Of a stretch of DNA of 5,445 nucleotides, positions 1 through 5,445 are shown piece by piece. This DNA comes from Rickettsiales bacterium UBA1997. Lineage in GTDB: Bacteria; Pseudomonadota; Alphaproteobacteria; Rickettsiales; UBA1997. The DNA lies in assembly GCA_002335845.1 (NCBI GenBank), contig DDCV01000170.1:1-5445 (forward strand), read 5' to 3'. The notes beneath the pieces were generated by a model. That model ran no database searches. It saw only the letters and a list, made by a program, of their open reading frames with translations, and was not told the origin of the DNA. Position 1 is the stretch's first letter; every line of letters starts with the position of its first letter. Both the position numbers and the translations under genes were made by a program.

Positions 1-2046
1 TTTCAAAATTGGGAAGCCTTGGCTTATTCATACCCTCAATTTATTGACAATATGATCTTAAAATTTTTGAATGCATCTACATTTGATGGCTATAACCCAT
101 ATCGTGTAACAAAAGATGGGTTTGATTGGGAGACAATTGAACCTGATAATCCCTGGTCTTATATTGGTTATTGGGGTGATCATCAAATTATCTATTTACT
201 TAAGTTTCTAGAGTTTGCTGAGGATTACTATCCAGAAAAAATTGAGCAATATTTCGTAAAAAATATATTTGTATATGCAAATGTTCCATACGAAATAAAG
301 CCATACGATGAAATGGTTGTAGACCCAAAAAATACAATTATTTTTAATCATGAAAAAGAAAACAACATCATTAGCGCAAGGTCAAGCATTGGATCTGATG
401 GTGCATTGTTGCTAGATTCTAATAAAGATATTGTAAGAGTAAATTTTATTGAAAAAATACTCGCAACTGTTCTAGCTAAGATTTCTAATTTTATTCCTGG
501 TGCTGGAATATGGATGAATACGCAGAGACCAGAATGGAATGATGCAAACAATGCTCTTGTCGGAAATGGCGTATCAATGGTAACCCTATATTACCTAAGA
601 AGATTTTTACAATTTTTTAATAATTTACTGAAAAAATCAAATCTTGAGAAGATTCATATTTCTGAAGAACTTAATAAGATTTTTCAAACTATTAATAACA
701 TATTTGTCTTGAATCAGTCTATTTTAGCTAACCAAGACATAAATGATGTTGATAGAAAGTTGATAATGGACTCTCTAGGAGAGGCAGCTAGCAGCTATAG
801 GTCAAAAGTTTATAAATATAATTTTTCTGGAAATAAAGAGCCTGTTTCTATTAATGATATTAAAGATTTTATCGACCTTGCAACTAAGTTCCTAGAACAC
901 ACCATCGATGTCAATAAAAGAGAAGATGGTCTATATCATGCCTACAACTTAATTAATATTGAATCAGACAAGGTTTCTGTTTCATACCTTTCTGAAATGC
1001 TTGAAGGCCAAGTTGGAATTCTAAGCTCAAAGTATCTATCAACCAATGAGAGCTTGGACGTTCTTAATTCATTGAAAAAAAGCGCATTATTTAGAGAAAA
1101 TCAATATAGTTATTTACTTTATCCAAATAAAGAACTTCCAGGATTTCTAAAGAAAAATGTTATATCTAAAAATCTTGTAAAAGGCTCTAAGCTTTTAGAG
1201 GTTTTAATTAAAGACGGCAACACTCAACTTATAAAAGAAGATTGCAATGGAGTCTTTCATTTTAATGGCAATTTTAATAATTCCAACTCTCTGAAAGATG
1301 AGTTTGCTAATTTGCCTAGCAAGTACTCAGAGCTAGTGAAAGAAGAAGAGCAGTTAATATTAGATATTTTTGAGCAAGTTTTTGACCATAAATCTTTTAC
1401 CGGTAGATCTGGAACTTTTTATGGTTATGAAGGTCTTGGCTCTATTTATTGGCACATGGTATCTAAATTATTGCTAGCTGTATTTGAGGTAACAAGGGAT
1501 TCAATAAAAGATGGAAGTACAAAAGATACGGTTGGAAGTTTATTTGATCATTATTTTGAAATAAATGAAGGTATTGGTGTAAACAAGTCTCCTAGCCTTT
1601 ATGGTGCTTTTCCTACAGACCCATACTCCCATACTCCATTCGGAAAGGGTGTTCAGCAACCTGGCATGACTGGTCAAGTTAAAGAAGATATCCTTAGTAG
1701 ATTTGGAGAGATGGGTGTTCTTATCAAGAATGGAAAAATTAAATTCCATCCCACAATAATGAAAAAAGAAGAGTTCTTAAAAGAGCCTAGAACATTTAAA
1801 TATATTGATCTTGATAGAAATATTATCTCCTTGGAACTTGATAGCGGCATGCTTGGTCTAACTATCTGTCAGGTGCCTGTTATTTATCACGAAAGCAACA
1901 AAGAGTTGATAGAAGTTTTGTTTGCTGATGGTTCATCTAAGGAAATAGAAGGAGATGAGATTGATGAATCTTTGAGTCAAAGCATTTTCAATCGTGATAA
2001 AAAAATAGAAAAGTTGAAGGTATATGTTAAAACAAATAATGGATAA
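1..2046 (+). CDS. GH94/GH149-like (alpha/alpha)6 glycoside phosphorylase or hydrolase, 5'-truncated
   Basis: The reading frame is open to the window edge (FQNWEALAYS precedes the first possible start, a TTG at 19), so the gene begins upstream and 681 C-terminal residues are present. Seen, counting from base 1: PWSYIGYWGDHQ at 51-62; RPEWNDANN at 176-184, placed like the DWND motif that holds the general-acid Asp of GH94 phosphorylases (candidate D181); GYEGLGSIYWHM near 475-486; DPYSHTPFGKGVQQPGMTGQ at 540-559, followed by VKED; and a beta-rich tail from about 600 with CQVPVIY. This order (helical barrel, then a small beta C-domain) fits GH94-type enzymes. GH149 and GH161 are beta-1,3-glucan or oligoglucan phosphorylases of about 1,100 residues, which would leave some 400 residues missing here. 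The GH17 and glucan-uptake neighbours make a cytosolic beta-1,3-oligoglucan phosphorylase the best guess. Exact family is unsure; a non-phosphorolytic (alpha/alpha)6 hydrolase remains possible. The stop is TAA at 2044-2046, six bases before the proposed start of the next gene. Confidence 0.6.
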   Translation, partial: FQNWEALAYSYPQFIDNMILKFLNASTFDGYNPYRVTKDGFDWETIEPDNPWSYIGYWGDHQIIYLLKFLEFAEDYYPEKIEQYFVKNIFVYANVPYEIKPYDEMVVDPKNTIIFNHEKENNIISARSSIGSDGALLLDSNKDIVRVNFIEKILATVLAKISNFIPGAGIWMNTQRPEWNDANNALVGNGVSMVTLYYLRRFLQFFNNLLKKSNLEKIHISEELNKIFQTINNIFVLNQSILANQDINDVDRKLIMDSLGEAASSYRSKVYKYNFSGNKEPVSINDIKDFIDLATKFLEHTIDVNKREDGLYHAYNLINIESDKVSVSYLSEMLEGQVGILSSKYLSTNESLDVLNSLKKSALFRENQYSYLLYPNKELPGFLKKNVISKNLVKGSKLLEVLIKDGNTQLIKEDCNGVFHFNGNFNNSNSLKDEFANLPSKYSELVKEEEQLILDIFEQVFDHKSFTGRSGTFYGYEGLGSIYWHMVSKLLLAVFEVTRDSIKDGSTKDTVGSLFDHYFEINEGIGVNKSPSLYGAFPTDPYSHTPFGKGVQQPGMTGQVKEDILSRFGEMGVLIKNGKIKFHPTIMKKEEFLKEPRTFKYIDLDRNIISLELDSGMLGLTICQVPVIYHESNKELIEVLFADGSSKEIEGDEIDESLSQSIFNRDKKIEKLKVYVKTNNG

Positions 2047-2052
2047 TTAGTT

Positions 2053-3324
2053 CTGAAAATTTTTACAATAAGAAAAACGTTAATCATCACGGCACTTTTA
2101 ATCCTGTTTACAAGTTTGGTTAATTTAAGTGGTAATAATAAAAATATGAATAAATCTGCAAAAGAATTTCTTGGCAATTCAAACTATCAGGCTATCTCAT
2201 ATGGAGGCTTTCGAGGCCAAACAAGACAAGATGAGCCTTCAATAGCTCAAATTAAAGAGGACTTGATGCTCATGAGTGCTCAAGGATTTAAAGTAATAAG
2301 AACATATGATGTCCATCATGAATTTGCAGAAAATACTCTTGAGTCAATAAAGCAGTTAAAAATGGATGATGATAGTTTTGAGATGTATGTAATGCTTGGG
2401 GCATGGATTGACTGCGAGAATTCATTCACAGATTCACCAAATCACAATCAAGAAGATTTAGAGGGCAATACAAAAGAAATTCAAGAGGTCGTTAGGCTTG
2501 CAAAAAAATATCCTGAAATAGTTAAAATTATAGCTGTAGGAAATGAATCAATGGTTCATTGGGCAACTAGCTATTTTGTCGCACCTAATATTATTTTAAA
2601 TTGGGTTAACTATTTGCAGGATCTAAAGTTGTCTGGAGATTTACCAAAGAGCCTTTGGATTACAAGCTCAGATAATTTTGCATCATGGGGCGGGGGAGGT
2701 TCAGAGTATCATAATGAAGATTTAGAAAGTCTTATGAAAGCTGTTGATTATATTTCAGTTCATACATATCCATTTCATGATACCCACTACAACCCAGTCT
2801 TTTGGAAACTAGAGGATGTAAATTTATTTGATAACAAGTTAGATGCTATAGATCATGCAATGAAGAAAGCTGTTGATTATCAGTACGCGCAATTTCTAAG
2901 TGTTAAAAATTATATGCAAAGCATTGGTATTCAGAAAGATATACATATTGGTGAGACTGGATGGGCATCAATTGCTACTGATTTATATGGGGATGAGGGC
3001 ACGCACGCAGCCGATGAATACAAACAGTCAATCTATTTTGATTTGACAACTAAATTATGCAATTCTTTAAAAATATCATGTTTTTATTTTTCAGCATTTG
3101 ATGAACCCTGGAAGGATTCATCAAATCAATCTGGATCAGAAAATCATTTTGGATTATTTACGGTTGAAGGCAAAGCTAAATATGCTTTATGGTCAAGTGT
3201 TGATAGTGGTCTTTTTAAAGGCCTGGGTCGTAACGGTATAGATGTTCAAAAAACATACGATGGCAATAAGGAAGATTTAATTAAAATGGTTCAGCCTCCT
3301 TTAAGCTATATTTCGGAGCAATAA
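2053..3324 (+). CDS. GH17 beta-1,3-glucanase with probable N-terminal membrane anchor
   Basis: Glycoside hydrolase family 17, a TIM-barrel retaining enzyme acting on beta-1,3-glucans such as laminarin. Seen: SYGGFRGQ at the barrel start, IRTYDVHHEF, the acid/base motif AVGNES (Glu codon 2545-2547), VDYISVHTYPF, the nucleophile motif IGETGWAS (Glu codon 2953-2955), and the C-terminal FYFSAFDEPWK with NHFGLF. The two Glu lie 136 residues apart, as expected for GH17. Start choice: a TTG at 2116 or ATG at 2146 would give 402 or 392 residues without any export signal. The frame stays open back to 2047 and encodes KIFTIRKTLIITALLILFTS, a positively charged end followed by a hydrophobic helix. I therefore place the start at CTG 2053 (423 residues), nine bases after a weak GGA at 2041-2043; ATT 2059 or ATA 2068 are alternatives. 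No lipobox Cys and no clear AXA site are visible, so a membrane anchor facing the periplasm is likelier than full secretion. The next gene follows after five bases, so the genes are probably co-transcribed. Confidence 0.85.
   Translation: MKIFTIRKTLIITALLILFTSLVNLSGNNKNMNKSAKEFLGNSNYQAISYGGFRGQTRQDEPSIAQIKEDLMLMSAQGFKVIRTYDVHHEFAENTLESIKQLKMDDDSFEMYVMLGAWIDCENSFTDSPNHNQEDLEGNTKEIQEVVRLAKKYPEIVKIIAVGNESMVHWATSYFVAPNIILNWVNYLQDLKLSGDLPKSLWITSSDNFASWGGGGSEYHNEDLESLMKAVDYISVHTYPFHDTHYNPVFWKLEDVNLFDNKLDAIDHAMKKAVDYQYAQFLSVKNYMQSIGIQKDIHIGETGWASIATDLYGDEGTHAADEYKQSIYFDLTTKLCNSLKISCFYFSAFDEPWKDSSNQSGSENHFGLFTVEGKAKYALWSSVDSGLFKGLGRNGIDVQKTYDGNKEDLIKMVQPPLSYISEQ
2074..2127 (+). other. Predicted transmembrane or signal-anchor segment of the GH17 protein
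   Basis: These codons read KTLIITALLILFTSLVNL, about 18 mostly hydrophobic residues directly after the basic stretch KIFTIRK. This is the usual make-up of an uncleaved N-terminal anchor or Sec signal. Much of it lies upstream of the first conventional start codon (TTG 2116), so automatic gene calling would lose it. It is followed by a polar Asn/Ser/Lys linker (SGNNKNMNKS) leading into the catalytic barrel. Confidence 0.6.
3315..3318 (+). promoter_or_regulatory. Ribosome binding site for the clan GH-A glycosidase gene
   Basis: GGAG lies within the last codons of the GH17 gene, 11 bases before the ATG at 3330. It is the clearest Shine-Dalgarno sequence in the window. It supports the ATG at 3330, which also yields a complete signal peptide, and suggests translation closely linked to the upstream gene. 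Confidence 0.6.
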
Positions 3325-3329
3325 TTATT

Positions 3330-4337
3330 ATGAAAAAACTTACTTTAAAAATCTCAGCATTTGTTTTATTTGTATCCATTTCCTCATTTGCTAATGATGT
3401 TCAAGTTTCGCAAAAGAAACTGACACTAAATGGAGATATATTTTATATCAAAGGGGTATGCTATCACCCTGTTCCTCTAGGCTCAAAACATAGAAGCTTC
3501 GACACAATTGACCAAGACCTTGCTTTAATGAAAGAAGCGGGCATTAATACTTTGAGGGTATATAAACCTATAGATGATATTAAAATTTTAGATAAAATTG
3601 CTTCATATGGCATAAAAGTAATCATTAGCTTTGGTTATAACCAGAATGGCTTCTTTGATATTTTATCTGGAACTTATATAGACTATGTAAAAAAATATAA
3701 AGACCATGATGCAATTTTATTATGGGAGCTCGGAAATGAATATAACTATCATCCTGAATGGTTTGGTGGAGATATAGCAAACTGGTATAACGCTCTCAAC
3801 AATGCATCAATAAAAATCCATACCATAGACAAGAATCATCCTGTATCGACTGCTCACGGTGATTTGCCTGATGAGCAAGCTAGAAGCCTGGTTAGTGATA
3901 TAGATATGTGGGGTGTTAATGTTTACAGATGGGACCAGCCAGTTTCTATTTTAGAAGAGTGGTCAGATGTAAGCGATAAACCTATATATTTTGCTGAGCT
4001 TGGTAGCGATAGCTACATGACAATTACCAGAGATATATATGAAGAAGGTGTAAGCGAATCAGCTCAAGCAGACGCTAATATGATAATGCTAAATGCAGTT
4101 ATAGATAATATTGAACTAAGTGCAGGTATTGTTATTTTTCAATTTGCTGATGGTCTTTGGAAGGCTGGAAATCCATCTAAGCAAGATGTAGGTGGCTGGG
4201 CTCCTAATAGCAGCGGAGTTCCTTATGATGGGACTGCTAACGAAGAATTTTTTGGACTAGTTGATATTGATAGAGGTAAGAAAAAATCTTATGAAGTTGT
4301 TAAAGATATATTTAATAAGCCAATTATAAACAGATGA
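3330..4337 (+). CDS. Secreted clan GH-A glycosidase (GH2/GH5/GH72-like TIM barrel), probable beta-glucan-active enzyme
   Basis: A 335-residue protein with a textbook Sec signal peptide: MKKLTLK, a hydrophobic core, and cleavage predicted after SSFA (residue 21), so it is periplasmic or secreted. The mature part is a small TIM barrel: an entry strand FYIKGVCYHPVP (38-49), INTLRVYKP (72-80), the acid/base motif LWELGNE (E137), WGVNVYRW (194-201), and the nucleophile motif IYFAELGS (E223), then QFADGLWK near 271-278. Two Glu after strands 4 and 7, the first in GNE, define a retaining clan GH-A enzyme. The opening and RVY block resemble both the GH2 catalytic barrel and GH72 beta-1,3-glucanosyltransferases; no extra GH2 beta-sandwich domains are present, and the whole protein is little more than the barrel. 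Family and substrate are not settled. Its place five bases after a GH17 gene argues for beta-1,3-glucan or its oligosaccharides, as glucosidase, endoglucanase or transglycosylase. TGA stop at 4335-4337. Confidence 0.75.
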   Translation: MKKLTLKISAFVLFVSISSFANDVQVSQKKLTLNGDIFYIKGVCYHPVPLGSKHRSFDTIDQDLALMKEAGINTLRVYKPIDDIKILDKIASYGIKVIISFGYNQNGFFDILSGTYIDYVKKYKDHDAILLWELGNEYNYHPEWFGGDIANWYNALNNASIKIHTIDKNHPVSTAHGDLPDEQARSLVSDIDMWGVNVYRWDQPVSILEEWSDVSDKPIYFAELGSDSYMTITRDIYEEGVSESAQADANMIMLNAVIDNIELSAGIVIFQFADGLWKAGNPSKQDVGGWAPNSSGVPYDGTANEEFFGLVDIDRGKKKSYEVVKDIFNKPIINR

Positions 4338-4350
4338 GATTATGCTCAAA

Positions 4351-4362
4351 TATAGATCTATA
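4351..4362. promoter_or_regulatory. Perfect 12-base palindrome in the gap before the transporter gene
   Basis: TATAGATCTATA is identical to its reverse complement and sits between the glycosidase stop and the transporter start. It has no loop, so it is not a terminator hairpin; it could be an operator for a dimeric regulator, lying just upstream of a -10-like box. The DNA is very AT-rich, so chance is a real alternative. Confidence 0.25.
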
Positions 4363-4369
4363 AAAAATA

Positions 4370-4375
4370 TATAAT
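4370..4375 (+). promoter_or_regulatory. Possible -10 box (TATAAT) for the transporter gene
   Basis: A perfect TATAAT ends six bases before the ATG at 4382. If used, transcription would begin at or next to the start codon, giving a leaderless message; in agreement, no Shine-Dalgarno sequence precedes this ATG. No good -35 element is seen 16-18 bases upstream, and AT-rich spacers often contain such hexamers by chance. Confidence 0.25.
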
Positions 4376-4381
4376 ATAAGC

Positions 4382-5445
4382 ATGAATACTCAAGAAGCTG
4401 CCCATATAAAAAAGGTACCACTTTCTCATAAAATTGCCTTTGGCGTTGGAATGCTGGGAAATCAAATGTTTCCAGCTGCGCTAGGTATCTTCATGGTTGT
4501 ATTAATACAAAACTTAGGCTTTAACCCATTGTTATACGGTGTTATTGCTTTTGTACCAAGACTTGTTGACGCAATAACAGATCCTTTGATGGGATTTATA
4601 TCAGATAATACAAAATCAAAATGGGGGAAGAGAAGGCAGTATGTTTTCATCGGAGCCATTTTGACTGGCCTTTCATTTATAGCTATGTGGCAGCTATATT
4701 CACAAAACGGAATAGTATTTAACTTTTGGTATTTTTTAGTTTTATCATTAGCTTTTTATCTAGGCATTACAATTTTTAGCATCCCTTTTGTAGCAATGGG
4801 TTACGAGATGAGCAGTGATTTCCATGAAAGAACTAGAATTATGGCTATTTCTCAATTTATAGGTCAGTTTGCATGGGTTGTGGCCCCATGGATTTGGGTG
4901 ATTATCTACAATCCAGATTTATTTGAAAGTCCTGAAAGTGCAACAAGACAATTGGCTGTAATTATTGGCATAGCCTGTACAATCTTTGCCCTTACTCCAG
5001 CCTTATTTATAAATTCAAAATCAACTCTTGATGATAATAACTTAATACCTCTTACAACTGAGAATATAGGCAAGAGCTTCAAAAATATATTTGTTATTTT
5101 TGGCGATGCTTTTAAAAATATCCCATTCAGAAAGCTATGCATTGCAACATTTTTAATATTTAATTCTTTTCAAACTATCGCTGCTTTTTCTTTTTTTATT
5201 ATTGTTTACTATTTATTTAATGGGGATGCTGGTGCAGCTGGTGTTTGGCCAACACTGCACGGCTCAGTTGGCGCTATATGCACTAGTTTTATAGTAATAC
5301 CAATACTATCTTCAATGGCTCAAAGGATAGGTAAGAAAGACACTTTTCTTATATCTCAAGCAGTTTCTGTTATTGGTTATATCTTATTCTGGTTTTTATT
5401 TATTCCTGGAAAGCCATATATGTTCTTATTTGCCTTACCATTCTT
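4382..5445 (+). CDS. GPH-family (MFS_2) sugar:cation symporter, 3'-truncated
   Basis: An inner-membrane carrier of the glycoside-pentoside-hexuronide:cation symporter family, which takes up sugars or glycosides with H+ or Na+. The frame runs open from ATG 4382 to the window end: 354 complete codons of a family usually about 450-500 residues long. Seen: a short cytosolic N-terminus with the family-typical LSHKIAFGVGMLGNQ; the loop 2-3 signature RLVDAITDPLMGFISD (60-75) followed by NTKSKWGKRR (76-85); a second signature IPFVAMGYEMSSDFHERTR (134-152); and repeated hydrophobic segments throughout. A long polar loop near 200-230 probably separates the two halves of the carrier. The start is supported by the N-terminal match, although no ribosome binding site is visible. 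It follows the glycosidase after 44 bases and is likely the importer for products released by the two upstream hydrolases, so glucose or short beta-1,3-gluco-oligosaccharides are the inferred cargo. Similar carriers also move lactose, melibiose, xylosides and glucuronides, so the substrate cannot be read from sequence alone. Confidence 0.9.
   Translation, partial: MNTQEAAHIKKVPLSHKIAFGVGMLGNQMFPAALGIFMVVLIQNLGFNPLLYGVIAFVPRLVDAITDPLMGFISDNTKSKWGKRRQYVFIGAILTGLSFIAMWQLYSQNGIVFNFWYFLVLSLAFYLGITIFSIPFVAMGYEMSSDFHERTRIMAISQFIGQFAWVVAPWIWVIIYNPDLFESPESATRQLAVIIGIACTIFALTPALFINSKSTLDDNNLIPLTTENIGKSFKNIFVIFGDAFKNIPFRKLCIATFLIFNSFQTIAAFSFFIIVYYLFNGDAGAAGVWPTLHGSVGAICTSFIVIPILSSMAQRIGKKDTFLISQAVSVIGYILFWFLFIPGKPYMFLFALPF

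Noticed and set aside
19..21. TTG as the true start of the first gene
   Set aside because: The frame is open to base 1 and the upstream residues (FQNWEA) look like ordinary protein continuing into the conserved part, and the protein family layout requires a large N-terminal portion.
348..551. Minus-strand open frame of 67 codons inside the first gene
   Set aside because: It lies wholly opposite a well-supported coding region and has no recognisable motif; it is a shadow frame. The same applies to minus-strand frames at 1540-1749, 1977-2177, 4462-4659 and 4906-5142.
2116..2118. TTG 2116 as the GH17 start
   Set aside because: It falls inside the hydrophobic segment, has no ribosome binding site, and would destroy the export signal expected for this enzyme; kept only as a fallback.
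2736..2880. Exact 16-base direct repeat (gaaagctgttgattat at 2736-2751 and 2865-2880)
   Set aside because: Both copies encode KAVDY in frame in helices or strands of the GH17 barrel, 129 bases apart; a chance coding repeat with no sign of duplication around it.
4361..4379. A-rich run after the glycosidase gene as an intrinsic terminator
   Set aside because: There is no GC-rich stem and the palindrome before it has no loop; the run is A/T-mixed and not a T tract on the coding strand.

Overview
The window is an AT-rich stretch (roughly two-thirds A+T by eye) of bacterial DNA. All genes lie on the + strand and are packed with gaps of about 5 to 45 bases. Low GC, short spacers, weak Shine-Dalgarno sites and the gene content suggest a marine, glucan-eating bacterium. 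A streamlined gammaproteobacterium (SAR86-like or similar) is my best guess. A marine bacteroidete is possible, but no SusC/SusD genes and no Bacteroidetes-type promoter are seen. The taxonomic call is inference and weak.

Layout: (1) 1-2046 is the 3' part of a large gene with the start cut off. It encodes an (alpha/alpha)6-barrel glycoside phosphorylase or hydrolase-like protein related in layout to GH94/GH149/GH161. (2) About 2053-3324 is a GH17 beta-1,3-glucanase whose N-terminal membrane segment can be read only if translation begins at a non-ATG codon. (3) 3330-4337 is a secreted clan GH-A glycosidase with a clear signal peptide. (4) 4382 to the window end is a GPH-family (MFS_2) sugar:cation symporter cut off at its 3' end.

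Taken together this reads as a beta-1,3-glucan (laminarin-type) utilisation operon. GH17 and the GH-A enzyme would cut or trim glucan outside the cytoplasm, the GPH symporter would carry the oligosaccharides or glucose across the inner membrane, and the large (alpha/alpha)6 enzyme would finish them in the cytosol, possibly by phosphorolysis to glucose 1-phosphate. The GH17 and transporter calls are strong. The family of the large first protein and the substrate of the GH-A enzyme are inferred.

No RNA genes, mobile elements, CRISPR arrays or convincing terminators were seen. No stretch longer than 300 bases lacks a gene. The most notable points are the large uncharacterised phosphorylase-like protein, the hidden N-terminal anchor of the GH17 gene, the compact unassigned GH-A enzyme, and a -10-like box plus perfect palindrome directly in front of the transporter gene.
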